From an uncultured Oxalobacteraceae bacterium (GTDB taxonomy: Bacteria > Pseudomonadota > Gammaproteobacteria > Burkholderiales > Burkholderiaceae): DNA of 29,074 nucleotides. Numbering within the stretch: position 1 is the stretch's first letter; the number at the start of each line of letters is the position of its first letter. This document shows, one piece after another, positions 15,942-25,437 of the stretch. The notes beneath the pieces were generated by a model that saw only the letters and a program-made list of their open reading frames with translations, searched no databases and was not told the origin of the DNA. The stretch covers positions 1-29,074 of the forward strand of contig CAMLIL010000076.1 in the NCBI GenBank assembly GCA_946480015.1. Reading direction: 5' to 3'. The position numbers were made by a program, and so were the translations under genes.

Positions 15942-17437
15942 CAGATGTCCTGTCCCTTGTCCAGCGCCACGGCGCGCACGGTGTCGATGAACACCTGGGC
16001 GCGATGGGCGTAATTGGTAAACATGTCCAGGCTGGCGCAGGCGGGCGACAGCAGCACGCAATCGCCCGGCATGGCCAGTGCGGCGGCCTTGCGGGTGGCT
16101 TCTTCCAGGGTGGCGCAGTCGACCATCTCGACGCCGGATCCTTCGATGGCGGCGCGCACCTTGCCGGCGTCGCGCCCGATCAGGGCCGCCGCGCGCACGT
16201 AGCGCGACACCGGCTCGGCCAGCGGATTGAAATCCTGGCCCTTGCCGTCGCCGCCCAGGATGATGACGATGCGCTGCGATTCGCCGCCGAAGGCCTTGCC
16301 CAGGCCGTTCAATGCGGCCACCGTGGCGCCCACGTTGGTGCCCTTGCTGTCGTCGTAGAAGTCGACTCCGTCGATGGAGGCGATCAGTTCGACCCGGTGC
16401 GGCTCGCCCTGGTATTCGCGCAGGCCGTGCAGCAGCGGCGCGAACGGCAGGCCGATCGCGCGGCACAGCGCCAGCGCGGCCAGCGCGTTGGCGGCATTGT
16501 GGATGCCGCGGATACGCAGCGCGTCGGCCGGCATCAGGCGATTGACGGTGACGGGCACCGCTTCGGCCGGTTCATTCTTCTTGCGCTTCCTCTCGGTCTC
16601 CTCAGCGCCCACGGCCACGGTCAGCCACAGCACGCCGCGCTCGTTGTGCAGGCCGAAGCAGTCGGCCTGGCGCGGTTCGTCGATGCCGAAGCTGATCGCA
16701 TGGGCATCCTGCGCCGTCATGCGCGCGACCAGCGCGTCGTCGCGGTTGAGCACGCGCACCGTGCCGGCGCCGAAGATGCGCGCCTTGTCGGCCGCGTAGG
16801 CGGCCATGTCGCCGTGCCAGTCCAGGTGGTCCTGGGTGACGTTCAGCACTGTGGCGGCGTCGGCGTTCAGGCTGAACGTGGTGTGCAGCTGGAAGCTCGA
16901 CAGCTCCAGGATCCAGGCCTGCGGCAGCTCGCCGGCCTCGATGGTTTCGCGCAGCACGTCCAGCGCGGCCGGGCTGATATTGCCCGCCACGCGGGTCGAC
17001 AGGCCGGCACGGCGGCACAGCAGGCCGGTCAGGCTGGTGACGGTGGTCTTGCCGTTGGTGCCGGTGATGGCGATGACTTTCGGGGCGTAGCCACGCTCGG
17101 CTTTCAGTGCGGCCAGCGCTTGCGCGAACAGTTCGATCTCGCCCCACACGGCAATAGCCCGTTCGGCCGCGGCCGGCATGATCTGGGCCAGCTCGCGCGA
17201 AGGGGCCAGCCCCGGGCTCACGGCCACGAAGTCGATGGTGTCGAGCAGCGCGGCGGACAACGCGCCGCCGGCGAATTCGGCGCCGGGCACGGCAGCGCGC
17301 AGCGCGGGCAGGCGCTGCGGCTCGGCGCGGGTATCGGCCACGCGCACGCGCGCGCCGCAACGGGCCAGCCATTGCGCCATCGCGAGCCCGGATTCTCCGA
17401 GCCCCAGTACCAGTGCGTGTTGTCCGTGATAGTTCAT
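15941..17437 (-). CDS. murD: UDP-N-acetylmuramoyl-L-alanine--D-glutamate ligase MurD (498 aa)
   Basis: MurD adds D-glutamate to UDP-MurNAc-L-Ala. N-terminal [16 protein letters not shown] at 9-24, ATP loop GTNGKTT at 126-132, [18 protein letters not shown] at about 178-185, [10 protein letters not shown] and [11 protein letters not shown] follow the family order. At about 278-296 there is an extra charged segment ([12 protein letters not shown], then PAEAVPV) between strands of the central domain, making it longer than the roughly 440-residue E. coli enzyme. Its start shares a base with the mraY stop (TAATG). Confidence 0.97.
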   Translation of the reverse strand: MNYHGQHALVLGLGESGLAMAQWLARCGARVRVADTRAEPQRLPALRAAVPGAEFAGGALSAALLDTIDFVAVSPGLAPSRELAQIMPAAAERAIAVWGEIELFAQALAALKAERGYAPKVIAITGTNGKTTVTSLTGLLCRRAGLSTRVAGNISPAALDVLRETIEAGELPQAWILELSSFQLHTTFSLNADAATVLNVTQDHLDWHGDMAAYAADKARIFGAGTVRVLNRDDALVARMTAQDAHAISFGIDEPRQADCFGLHNERGVLWLTVAVGAEETERKRKKNEPAEAVPVTVNRLMPADALRIRGIHNAANALAALALCRAIGLPFAPLLHGLREYQGEPHRVELIASIDGVDFYDDSKGTNVGATVAALNGLGKAFGGESQRIVIILGGDGKGQDFNPLAEPVSRYVRAAALIGRDAGKVRAAIEGSGVEMVDCATLEEATRKAAALAMPGDCVLLSPACASLDMFTNYAHRAQVFIDTVRAVALDKGQDI

Positions 17438-18606
17438 TAACGCAGCTTCAGAGTGGACAGGCCGATCAGGACCAGCATCATGGTGACGATCCAGAAGCGC
17501 ACCACGACCTTGGTTTCCTTCCAGCCCTTCTGTTCGAAGTGGTGGTGCAGCGGCGCCATGAGAAACACGCGCCGTCCGGTGCCGTAACGCTTCTTGGTGT
17601 ACTTGAACCAGCTGACCTGGATAATCACCGACAGGGTTTCGGCCACGAACACGCCGCCCATGATGAACAGGACGATCTCCTGGCGCACGATGACGGCGAT
17701 GGTGCCGAGCGCGCCGCCCAGCGCCAGCGCGCCGACGTCGCCCATGAACATCTGTGCGGGGTGCGCGTTATACCAGAGGAAGGCCAGGCCCGCGCCGGCC
17801 ATGGCGCCGCAGAAGATCAGCAGTTCGCCGGCGCCGGGAATGTGCGGTATGAACAGGTAGCGCGAGTAGGTGGCCGAGCCGGTGAGGTAGGCGAACAGGC
17901 CGAGCGCCGAGCCGACCATCACGGTCGGCATGATGGCCAGGCCGTCCAGGCCGTCGGTGAAGTTGACCGCGTTGCTGGTGCCGACGATGACGCAATAGGT
18001 CAGCGCGATGAAGCCCCATACGCCCAGCGGATAGCTGAAGGTCTTCACGAACGGAACGATCAGGTCGGCCTTGGGCGGCAGGTCGAGCGAAAAGCCCGAC
18101 TGCACCCAGGCGTAGAACAGTTCCCACACCTTGGCCGGGGTGGCGGCCGATACCGAGAACGCCAGGTACAGCGCGGCGGCGATGCCGATCAGCGACATCC
18201 AGAAGTATTTTTCGGCCGAGCGCATGCCTTCCGGGTCCTGGTACACCACCTTGCGGTAGTCGTCGGCCCAGCCGACCGCGCCGAAGCCCAGGGTCACCAC
18301 CAGCACCGGCCAGATCAGGCGGTTGGAAAAATCGCACCACAGCAGTACCGACACGCCGATGGCGATCAGGATCAGCACCCCGCCCATGGTCGGGGTGCCG
18401 TGTTTTTTCAGGTGGGTTTGCGGACCGTCGGTGCGCACCGCCTGGCCGACCTTGAGCGCGGTCAGTTTGCGGATCACCGCAGGACCGGCGCACAGGCCGA
18501 TCAGCACCGCCGTGATGGTGGCGAACACCGCGCGGAAGGTGATGAAGTTAAAGACCCGCAGGACGCCAAGGTCCTGCTGAAAATATTGTGCGAGCCAGAG
18601 CAGCAT
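17437..18606 (-). CDS. mraY: Phospho-MurNAc-pentapeptide translocase MraY (389 aa)
   Basis: MraY transfers phospho-MurNAc-pentapeptide to undecaprenyl phosphate, making lipid I in the inner membrane. Ten helices are expected and seen as hydrophobic runs. Catalytic and conserved loops: TPTMGG in the first cytoplasmic loop, GWADDYRKV with the Asp pair, [11 protein letters not shown], and [17 protein letters not shown] near the C-terminus. Length is that of betaproteobacterial MraY. One base separates its ATG from the murF stop. Confidence 0.98.
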   Translation of the reverse strand: MLLWLAQYFQQDLGVLRVFNFITFRAVFATITAVLIGLCAGPAVIRKLTALKVGQAVRTDGPQTHLKKHGTPTMGGVLILIAIGVSVLLWCDFSNRLIWPVLVVTLGFGAVGWADDYRKVVYQDPEGMRSAEKYFWMSLIGIAAALYLAFSVSAATPAKVWELFYAWVQSGFSLDLPPKADLIVPFVKTFSYPLGVWGFIALTYCVIVGTSNAVNFTDGLDGLAIMPTVMVGSALGLFAYLTGSATYSRYLFIPHIPGAGELLIFCGAMAGAGLAFLWYNAHPAQMFMGDVGALALGGALGTIAVIVRQEIVLFIMGGVFVAETLSVIIQVSWFKYTKKRYGTGRRVFLMAPLHHHFEQKGWKETKVVVRFWIVTMMLVLIGLSTLKLR

Positions 18607-18607
18607 G

Positions 18608-19978
18608 TCAGTGGGCTTCCTTACTAGTGTTTGTTGATCCGGTCAGGTGGGCGACGACGCGTTCCATCTTCATGAAACGCGAGCCTTTCACCAGCACAGT
18701 TGCGTCGGATTTGCTGCCTAGTGTGGAATCCAGTGCTGCCAATAACTCGTCGAACTGCTCAAAATGCCGAATGCCGGCGCCGGCCATGTGGCGCGCCAGC
18801 TCGCCCGTGGCCAGCACGGTGGCGATGCCCCGGCTGAGCGCGTAGGCTGCGATCTCTTCGTGAAACTGCTTTCCCTGCGTGCCCACTTCGCCCATGTCGC
18901 CCAGCACCAGCACGCGCGGCGCGGCGGCCTGCGCCAGCACGTCGATGGCGGCGCGCACCGAATCCGGATTGGCGTTATAGGTGTCGTCGATGACGGTGGC
19001 GCCGCAGGCCGCGGCTTTCTTCTGCAGGCGGCCGTTGACCGGCGCGAAGCTCTCCAGGCCGCGCACGATGGCGTCCTGCGGCACGCCGGCCGCCAGCGCG
19101 CAGGCGATTGCGGCCAGCGCGTTGCGCACATTGTGCTGGCCGGCGGCGGCCAGGCGGATGGCGAAACGGGCGCCCAGGGCGGTGACCTCGAGCGCGCTGC
19201 CGAATTCGGCCGCCGTGTGGGTGCAGCGCACCGAGCAGGCATCCGACAGGCCGAAGGTGATGGTGCGGCGCTGGCCGGCCAGGCCCTGCCACAGCGCGCT
19301 GTAGGTGTCGTCGCCGGGGAAGACGGCCACGCCGTCGCGGTCCAGGCCGGCGATCACGCAGCCGTTTTCCTGCGCCACCGCTTCCACCGTGTGCATGAAT
19401 TCCTGGTGCTCGCGCTGGGCGTTGTTGACCAGGCCGATGGTGGGCGCGGCGATGCGGGTCAGGCGCGCGATTTCGCCCGGGTGGTTCATGCCCAGTTCGA
19501 CCACCGCGGCGCGGTGCGACGCTTCCAGGCGCATCAGGGTCAGCGGCACGCCGATCTCGTTGTTCAGGTTGCCGCGCGTGGCCAGGCGCGCGTCTTCGCC
19601 GTGCGCCGCCGCCAGAATCGCGGCGATCATTTCCTTGACGGTGGTCTTGCCGTTGCTGCCGGTGACGCCGATGACGGGGATGGCGAACTGCGCGCGCCAG
19701 CTGTTGGCGATCTGGCCCAGCGCGGCCAGGGTGTCGGGCACCAGCAGCGCCGGCAGCGTGAAGCCGTCGGGCAGCTGCTCGGCCACCACGGCGGCGGCGC
19801 CGCCGGCGGCGACCTGGGCCAGGAAATCGTGGGCGTCGAAGCGCTCGCCGCGCAGCGCCACGAACAGGGCGCCGGCGCCGGCCGTGCGGCTGTCGGTGGA
19901 GACGCTGTCGAACGCCGCATCGCGCGTCATGCGCGCGCCGGATACGTGAGGCAGCAGATGGGAAAGCGAACCGCGCAT
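18608..19978 (-). CDS. murF: UDP-MurNAc-tripeptide--D-Ala-D-Ala ligase MurF (456 aa)
   Basis: MurF completes the pentapeptide precursor by adding D-Ala-D-Ala from Ddl. ATP loop GSNGKTT is at 107-113, with [32 protein letters not shown] and [18 protein letters not shown], all diagnostic of MurF rather than Mur[20 protein letters not shown] is the N-terminal uridine-binding region. The ATG follows the murE stop with no gap (TAAATG). Confidence 0.98.
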   Translation of the reverse strand: MRGSLSHLLPHVSGARMTRDAAFDSVSTDSRTAGAGALFVALRGERFDAHDFLAQVAAGGAAAVVAEQLPDGFTLPALLVPDTLAALGQIANSWRAQFAIPVIGVTGSNGKTTVKEMIAAILAAAHGEDARLATRGNLNNEIGVPLTLMRLEASHRAAVVELGMNHPGEIARLTRIAAPTIGLVNNAQREHQEFMHTVEAVAQENGCVIAGLDRDGVAVFPGDDTYSALWQGLAGQRRTITFGLSDACSVRCTHTAAEFGSALEVTALGARFAIRLAAAGQHNVRNALAAIACALAAGVPQDAIVRGLESFAPVNGRLQKKAAACGATVIDDTYNANPDSVRAAIDVLAQAAAPRVLVLGDMGEVGTQGKQFHEEIAAYALSRGIATVLATGELARHMAGAGIRHFEQFDELLAALDSTLGSKSDATVLVKGSRFMKMERVVAHLTGSTNTSKEAH

Positions 19979-21517
19979 TTAATTAGGTCTCATCATGGTG
20001 ACGCGCGCCGCCAGCGCGAGCGCGGCGTGGTCGGCGTCGGAAAACGGAATCTTGCGGCCTTTGATTTCCTGGTACGGCTCGTGGCCCTTCCCGGCCAGCA
20101 GGATCACGTCAAGCTTGGCGGCGTGGCGCACGGCCGACAGGATCGCGGCGGCGCGGTCTTCGATAACCTGCATGCGCGAGGCCGGGTGAACGGCGTCCAT
20201 GCCGGCCACGATCTGGGCGATGATGCTGGCCGGGTCCTCGCTGCGCGGGTTGTCGCTGGTGACCAGGACATGCTCGGCCATCTGCGCGATGCGGCCCATT
20301 TGCGCTCGCTTGCCCGGATCGCGGTCGCCGCCGCAGCCGAACACGCACCACAGTTCGCCGCCGCGCTCCTGCGCCACCTGGTGCAGCGCTTCCAGGGTTT
20401 TCTCCAGCGCGTCCGGGGTGTGGGCGTAATCGATCACCACCATCGGCGCATCCTGGCCGCCGACCTGCTGCATGCGTCCGGGTGCGCTCTTGAGCGCTTC
20501 GATGGCTTCCACGGCGGCCTTGAGCGGCACGCCCTTGGCCAGCAGCGCGCCCAGCACCGCCAGGGTATTGCTGATGTTGAAATGGCCGACCAGCTGGGTG
20601 CGCACGCTGGCCGCGCCCTCCGGTGTGTCGAGATGGTATTCGGTGCCGGCGTGGCGGCTGCGCAGCTGCGAGGCGCGCAGCATCGCCACCCCGTCGATGT
20701 CCGGCTGGGAGGACGCGTCGTTCAGGGTGTAGCCGATCAGCGGCAATGCGCGGTGATGCGTCTGGAGGTGGTTGACCAGGCGGATGCCTGCCGGGTCGTC
20801 GAGATTGAGCACTGCTGTCTTCAGTCCTGGCCATTCGAACAGCTTGCGCTTTGCAGCTTCGTAGCTGTCCATGGTGCCGTGATAATCAAGGTGGTCGCGC
20901 GTCAGGTTGGTGAACAGCGCGACATCGAAATGCATGCCCGAAGTACGTCCTTGTTCGAGCCCGATGGAGGATACCTCAATCGCCAGCGCGCTGGCGCCCG
21001 CCTGACGCATTTCGTCGAGCTTGGTGGCCAGCAGGACCGCGTCCGGCGTGGTGTAGCCGGTGGCGTCGAATTGAGCCTCCTGGCGCTCGCGGAACAGGCC
21101 CACGCCGAGGGTGCCGATGACGGCGGCGGTTTCTCCCAGGCGGGCGAACGCCTGGCCCAGCCAGACCGCGCACGAGGTCTTGCCGTTGGTGCCGGTGAGG
21201 CCGACCGTGAACATCGACGCGTCCGGCATGCCGAGGCAGGCGTGGGCGATCGGACCGGCGTTTTGCTTCAGGTCGGGCAAGGCCAGGTGCGGCACCGTCC
21301 AGGCGGCGTCCCAGCTGAAACCGCGCTCGTCGTACAGCACCGCGGCGGCGCCCTGGGCGAGCGCCTGGGCGATGAAATTGCGCCCGTCGGCCGCGTCGCC
21401 CGGATAGGCGAAGAACACGTCGCCCGGCGCCACGCGGCGCGAGTCGGAGACCAGCTTGCCGCCCGGCGCCGCGCTGGCGACCCAGCTGCGAATGGCGTCG
21501 ATATCGATACCGGCCAT
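19979..21517 (-). CDS. murE: UDP-MurNAc-L-Ala-D-Glu:meso-diaminopimelate ligase MurE (512 aa)
   Basis: MurE adds the third stem residue. ATP loop GTNGKTS is at 109-115, YTTPDAVLL at about 155-163, TNLTRDHLDYHGTM at about 203-216 and IDYAHTPDALE at 362-372. The DNPRSEDP motif at 422-429 is the one that binds meso-diaminopimelate, so the wall is of the usual Gram-negative type. The start overlaps the ftsI stop by one base (TAATG). It is a separate gene, not fused to murF. Confidence 0.98.
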   Translation of the reverse strand: MAGIDIDAIRSWVASAAPGGKLVSDSRRVAPGDVFFAYPGDAADGRNFIAQALAQGAAAVLYDERGFSWDAAWTVPHLALPDLKQNAGPIAHACLGMPDASMFTVGLTGTNGKTSCAVWLGQAFARLGETAAVIGTLGVGLFRERQEAQFDATGYTTPDAVLLATKLDEMRQAGASALAIEVSSIGLEQGRTSGMHFDVALFTNLTRDHLDYHGTMDSYEAAKRKLFEWPGLKTAVLNLDDPAGIRLVNHLQTHHRALPLIGYTLNDASSQPDIDGVAMLRASQLRSRHAGTEYHLDTPEGAASVRTQLVGHFNISNTLAVLGALLAKGVPLKAAVEAIEALKSAPGRMQQVGGQDAPMVVIDYAHTPDALEKTLEALHQVAQERGGELWCVFGCGGDRDPGKRAQMGRIAQMAEHVLVTSDNPRSEDPASIIAQIVAGMDAVHPASRMQVIEDRAAAILSAVRHAAKLDVILLAGKGHEPYQEIKGRKIPFSDADHAALALAARVTMMRPN

Positions 21518-23301
21518 TACATGCTCTCCTCAAGCGGTTGTTCGGGAATGATGATGTCGGTGACGGTCGAGTCGGGCGGCACGTTGGCCGCGCGCAGGGC
21601 GCTGGCGGCCAGGTGCGAGAAGGTCGGCGCGGCCACCATGCCGCCGGTGTGGGCGGCGGTGGTCGGCTCGTCGATCATCACCGCGATCACGAAGCGCGGA
21701 TCGGACATCGGCGCGATGCCCACAAAATTGCCGATGTATTTGGTATGCGAGTAGCGGCCGTTGACGATCTTCTGCGCGGTGCCGGTCTTGCCGCCCACGC
21801 GGTAGCCCGGCACCTGCGCCAGCGAGGCCGTGCCTTCCGGACTGACCACGCTTTCCAGCATGGCGCGCATCTGGCGCGCGGTGCGCGGCGAGATCACCTG
21901 CTGGCCGACCGGCGGCTCGCTCACTTTCTGGAACGACAGCGGGATGATGTCGCCGTCGCGCGCATAGATCAGATAAGAGCGCGCCAGCTGCAGCAGCGAC
22001 ACCGAGATGCCCTGGCCGAAGGCCATGTTGGCCTGTTCGATCGGCTTCCACGATTTGTACGGGCGCACGCGCCCCGCCACCGCGCCGGGGAAACCGAACC
22101 TCGGCGCCTGGCCGAAGCCGGACTTGGTGAACATCTCCCACATTTCCTGCGGCGGAATCGGCAGCGCGATCTTGGCCATGCCGACGTTGGACGACTTCTG
22201 GATGATCTGCGCCACCGTCAGCGCCGCTTTCGGATGCGAGTCGTGGATGGTGTCGGTGCCGATCTTCATGGCGCCCGGCGCGGTCTGGTACACCGTGTCC
22301 GGCTTGACCCGGTTGGTGTCGAGCGCCAGCGCGGCGGTGAACGGCTTGAGCGTCGAACCCGGCTCGAAGGTATCGGTCATGACGCGGTTGCGCAGCTGGT
22401 CGCCGGTCAGCACCGAGCGGTCGTTGGGGTTGTAGGCTGGCCAGTTGGCCAGCGCCAGCACTTCGCCGGTGTGCACGTCCAGGATCACCGCCGCGCCGGC
22501 CTTGGCCTTGAACTTCTCGACCGCTTCCTTGACGTGGTTGAAGGCGATGTACTGCAGCTTGCTGTCGACCGACAGCGTGATGTCCTTGCCGTCGTGCGGC
22601 TCCTTCGACAGGCCGACGTCTTCGACGATGCGGCCCAGGCGGTCCTTGATGACGCGGCGGCTGCCGGGCACGCCCACCAGGGTTTTCTGCTGGCTCAGTT
22701 CGATCGACTCCTGGCCCACGTCCTCGACGTTGGTAAAGCCGACCAGGTGGGTCATGACTTCGCCCTGCGGGTAAAAGCGCTTGTATTCCTTGCGCGTGTC
22801 CAGGCCTTCGATCTTGAGCTTGTCGATCTGGGCGATCACGTCCATCTCCACCTGCCGCTTGAGGTAGACGAAGGTGCGGTCGGAATCGAGTTTTTTATGC
22901 AGCTCGGCGTCGCTCATGTCCAGCAGTCTGGCCAGCTGGCGCAGCTTTTCCGGCGGCGACTTGAGCACGTCCTCGGGGATCGCCCATACCGCCTTCACCG
23001 GCAGCGACGAGGCCAGCACCTGGCCGTTGCGGTCCATGATCTTGCCGCGCGTGGCCGGCAGTTCGATCAGGCGCTCGTAGCGGCTCTTGCCCTGCTTTTG
23101 CAGGAATTCGTTGCTGGTGCTGAACCCCTGCAGCCAGACGGCGCGCACGGCCAGGCCCGCGAACGCGGCAAACAGCACGAACAGCACCACGCGCGAACGC
23201 CAGGTCGGCAGGGATACCTGCAGAACCGGGCTTTTCGAGAACGACACGCCTTTCGAGGCAGCCACCCGTGAACCTGTCACGCCGTTACCGCCGCGCTTCA
23301 T
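21517..23301 (-). CDS. ftsI: Septal transpeptidase FtsI / PBP3 (594 aa)
   Basis: FtsI is the class B penicillin-binding protein that cross-links septal peptidoglycan together with FtsW. A short cytoplasmic tail and one membrane helix (about 36-56) precede the pedestal domain, including ATRGKIMDRNGQVLA at 83-97. Transpeptidase motifs are S316-TLK, S370-SN and K505-TGT. Length is normal for PBP3. It overlaps ftsL by four bases (ATGA). Confidence 0.98.
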   Translation of the reverse strand: MKRGGNGVTGSRVAASKGVSFSKSPVLQVSLPTWRSRVVLFVLFAAFAGLAVRAVWLQGFSTSNEFLQKQGKSRYERLIELPATRGKIMDRNGQVLASSLPVKAVWAIPEDVLKSPPEKLRQLARLLDMSDAELHKKLDSDRTFVYLKRQVEMDVIAQIDKLKIEGLDTRKEYKRFYPQGEVMTHLVGFTNVEDVGQESIELSQQKTLVGVPGSRRVIKDRLGRIVEDVGLSKEPHDGKDITLSVDSKLQYIAFNHVKEAVEKFKAKAGAAVILDVHTGEVLALANWPAYNPNDRSVLTGDQLRNRVMTDTFEPGSTLKPFTAALALDTNRVKPDTVYQTAPGAMKIGTDTIHDSHPKAALTVAQIIQKSSNVGMAKIALPIPPQEMWEMFTKSGFGQAPRFGFPGAVAGRVRPYKSWKPIEQANMAFGQGISVSLLQLARSYLIYARDGDIIPLSFQKVSEPPVGQQVISPRTARQMRAMLESVVSPEGTASLAQVPGYRVGGKTGTAQKIVNGRYSHTKYIGNFVGIAPMSDPRFVIAVMIDEPTTAAHTGGMVAAPTFSHLAASALRAANVPPDSTVTDIIIPEQPLEESM

Positions 23302-23570
23302 TTGTCACCTTCCGTCAGATATTGGGTGCGCGCCGGAGACAGCGGCGCCATGTTCAGTTCCTTGCGCGCGATCTGTTCGATGCGCGCGTTCTTGCCCAGC
23401 GTGGACTGGTCCAGCTGCAGCTGCGCCCAGTCGATGTCGAGCTGGCGCGCGTGCTGCTGGAGTTTCTCCAGTTCGAACACCAGGTGGCGCCACTTGTACT
23501 GGGCGTTCACCACCGACAGCGCGCACGCCACCAGCACGGTCACCAGCACCAGGTTGATCTTGCCGCTCAT
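23298..23570 (-). CDS. ftsL: Cell division protein FtsL (90 aa)
   Basis: FtsL is a small bitopic protein that forms the FtsQLB complex and activates FtsWI. It has a tiny cytoplasmic end, a membrane helix at about 5-23 ([17 protein letters not shown]), then a periplasmic coiled coil rich in Leu/Gln ([21 protein letters not shown]) and the conserved [11 protein letters not shown] region. It overlaps rsmH by ATGA at one end and ftsI by ATGA at the other, so all three are translationally linked. Confidence 0.96.
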   Translation of the reverse strand: MSGKINLVLVTVLVACALSVVNAQYKWRHLVFELEKLQQHARQLDIDWAQLQLDQSTLGKNARIEQIARKELNMAPLSPARTQYLTEGDK

Positions 23571-24526
23571 GGCGCGCCTCCAAGACGTTCGGCCACGCGC
23601 AGCACCGCCGAACGGGCGCGCGGATTGGCGCCGACTTCGGCGTCGGACGGCTTGATCTTGGCGACCAGTTTCATCAGCGGCTTGGGCAGGTCGACCGCGC
23701 GGATCGGCAGGCGGCGGTCGGGCTGCGCGACTTTGGCTTTGCTGGCCAAAAACTGCTTGACCATGCGGTCTTCCAGCGAATGGAAGCTGATCACCGACAG
23801 GCGCGCGCCCGGGGCCAGCATGGCGTAGGCCTCGATCAGCCCTGCCTCGAGGTCTTCAAGCTCTTTATTGATGAAAATCCGGATAGCCTGAAAGGTACGG
23901 GTGGCCGGATCCTTGCCCTTTTCCCGAGTCTTGACCGCGCCTGCCACGATGCCGGCAAGCTGTCGTGTGCCTGAAATTGGTTCGACTGCCCGGCGAGCAA
24001 CAATCGCCTTTGCAATCTGAAAAGCAAACCGTTCTTCCCCATATTCGCGTATCACCTTTTCCAGTTGTTGTTCGGTTTCCGTGGCCAGCCACTCGGCCGC
24101 GGAGACCCCGCGGGTGGTATCCATGCGCATGTCGAGCGGGCCGTCGTTGCGGAAGGAAAATCCGCGCGCGGCATCGTCCACCTGGGGCGACGAGATGCCC
24201 AGGTCGAGCAGGATGCCATTCACCTGCGTGACGCCGCGCGCCGTGAGCGCGCTGTGCATGGTGGCGAAGCTGTCGTGCACGATCTCGAAACGGGGGTCAT
24301 CGATCTGGCGGGCGGTATCGATGGCTTGCGGGTCCTTGTCGAAGGCGAACAGGCGGCCGTTCGGCCCCAGGCGCGACAGGATCAGGCGGCTATGGCCGCC
24401 GCGCCCGAAGGTGCCGTCTATATAGATGCCGTCGGCGCGCACGCCCTCCAGCGCGAGCGCGTCGACCGCCTCGTTCAGCAGCACCGTCCGATGCTGAAAA
24501 TCCTGCACCGCCACTGTTGTTGTCAT
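23567..24526 (-). CDS. rsmH: 16S rRNA (cytosine(1402)-N4)-methyltransferase RsmH (319 aa)
   Basis: RsmH methylates N4 of C1402 in the decoding centre of 16S rRNA. N-terminal [13 protein letters not shown] and the SAM site [11 protein letters not shown] (38-47) are present, followed by [48 protein letters not shown] and the C-terminal [17 protein letters not shown] lies seven bases before the ATG. Between about 23860 and 24085 the codon choice is visibly less GC-rich than in the rest of the gene, though the protein is intact. Confidence 0.98.
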   Translation of the reverse strand: MTTTVAVQDFQHRTVLLNEAVDALALEGVRADGIYIDGTFGRGGHSRLILSRLGPNGRLFAFDKDPQAIDTARQIDDPRFEIVHDSFATMHSALTARGVTQVNGILLDLGISSPQVDDAARGFSFRNDGPLDMRMDTTRGVSAAEWLATETEQQLEKVIREYGEERFAFQIAKAIVARRAVEPISGTRQLAGIVAGAVKTREKGKDPATRTFQAIRIFINKELEDLEAGLIEAYAMLAPGARLSVISFHSLEDRMVKQFLASKAKVAQPDRRLPIRAVDLPKPLMKLVAKIKPSDAEVGANPRARSAVLRVAERLGGAP

Positions 24527-24535
24527 GGAGGTGCC

Positions 24536-24964
24536 TCAGAATGAGAAGTCGGACAACACGTCGGGCATGCCGCCGGCGACGGCTTGCTGCTCGTCTTCGG
24601 CCAGCTTGGCGGCATCCCAGATTTCGAAATGGCTACCCATGCCGAGCATCATGACGTCTTTTTGCAGGCCGACGGCGCTGCGCAGCTCGGGGGAGATCAG
24701 GATGCGGCCGGCCGTGTCGAGCTCGACATCGCAGGCATTGCCCAGGAAAATGCGCTGCCAGGCGCGCGCCGACATCGGCCAGGAGGCGATCTGGTCGCGG
24801 TGGGATTCCCATACCGGACGCGGGAACAGCAGCAGGCAACCGTGCGGGTGGCGGGTGAGCGTGAGCCGTCCTTCGCACTGGACGTTCAGCGCGTCGCGAT
24901 GCTTGGACGGGATTGCCATCCGGCCTTTTGCATCGAGATTGATGGAGGACGCGCCTTGGAACAC
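24536..24964 (-). CDS. mraZ: Transcriptional regulator MraZ (142 aa)
   Basis: MraZ is a dodecameric-ring DNA-binding protein of the AbrB fold that represses its own dcw promoter. Two SpoVT/AbrB-like repeats are visible: [25 protein letters not shown] at 2-26 and the second around [21 protein letters not shown] at about 80-100, each with the conserved D-x-x-GR segment. The start codon is GTG at 24964, giving the standard MFQGAS N-terminus, with a modest AGG seven bases upstream. It heads the dcw operon. Confidence 0.97.
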   Translation of the reverse strand: MFQGASSINLDAKGRMAIPSKHRDALNVQCEGRLTLTRHPHGCLLLFPRPVWESHRDQIASWPMSARAWQRIFLGNACDVELDTAGRILISPELRSAVGLQKDVMMLGMGSHFEIWDAAKLAEDEQQAVAGGMPDVLSDFSF

Positions 24965-25027
24965 GTTATGCCTGGTTTTGGGAACTTAATTTGGGGTAGT
25001 GGTTTTGGCGCCTGGAAGACAAAAGTC

Positions 25028-25062
25028 CCCCACAAAACTACACTTTTTCACACAGTTTCCCA
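25028..25062 (-). promoter_or_regulatory. MraZ operator: four 5-base boxes at 10-bp spacing
   Basis: Read on the minus strand from 25062 down are TGGGA, TGTGA, TGTAG and TGGGG, each separated by five bases. E. coli MraZ binds TGGGN repeats with five-base spacers. The two outer boxes fit exactly; the two inner ones are degenerate but in register. The array begins at the last base of the -10 and covers the expected transcription start, a repressor position. Confidence 0.75.
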
Positions 25063-25090
25063 CTTTAGAGGAAGCAATCTGGACGGTCAA
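25062..25090 (-). promoter_or_regulatory. Main dcw-cluster promoter (Pmra)
   Basis: TTGACC (25090-25085), a 17-bp spacer and TAAAGT (25067-25062) make a good sigma70 promoter. Initiation near 25055 would give a leader of about 90 bases before mraZ. Confidence 0.72.
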
Positions 25091-25437
25091 GCGGTTTCAC
25101 GTTTGAAAAAAGGAATTTTGCCAATGAAGTCAAGGACTTAGCGCACATCGCTGAAGTACCGCAAAAAGGAAATACGTCGATAAATTAAGTACTTATGCGC
25201 GACAGTGAATGTGCTACCTTACCTTTACACATGGGTTTGCCACTGCGGGGCACGGTTTGAATTAATCGGGAAGGATTGGAATTTAGCAACAGCGGGCGTT
25301 CCGCGAAAACAGCTGGGTTCGCCGCGCGGCGGGCAATCGACAGGGAGAAAAAACGGTGGCGTGGAGGCCGGGATGGCCGGGGCGAACGCCCCGGCCGATA
25401 TGTTACGCCAGTTGTGCGCGCAATGAAATGCCGATCG
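25091..25437. other. 347-bp gene-free stretch between the RTX gene and the dcw promoter
   Basis: No supported gene. It contains an A+T-rich half (25091-25200) with a 10-bp palindrome TAAGTACTTA (25186-25195), and a GC-rich hairpin GGCCGGGGC/GCCCCGGCC with loop GAAC at 25375-25396. The hairpin lies 41 bp past the RTX stop and is a plausible terminator stem, but no T run follows it directly; six T on the minus strand come about 20 bases later (25348-25353). A plus-strand open frame from 25205 has a GTG start, no ribosome site and no family likeness. Confidence 0.5.

Noticed and set aside
18764..21754. Very long plus-strand open frame (996 codons) opposite murF and murE
   Set aside because: It is a GC-bias shadow in the frame complementary to real genes; its translation is rich in His, Arg, Gln and Gly and shows no domain. 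Similar shadows oppose secA, lpxC, ftsZ, ftsA, murC, murG, ftsW, murD, ftsI and the RTX gene.
25205..25426. Plus-strand open frame of 73 codons between mraZ and the RTX gene
   Set aside because: GTG start, no ribosome binding site, no family likeness, and it runs over the GC-rich hairpin at 25375-25396.
25091..25437. RNase P RNA or another structured RNA upstream of mraZ
   Set aside because: The conserved RNase P core sequence was not seen on either strand; only one strong hairpin is present.
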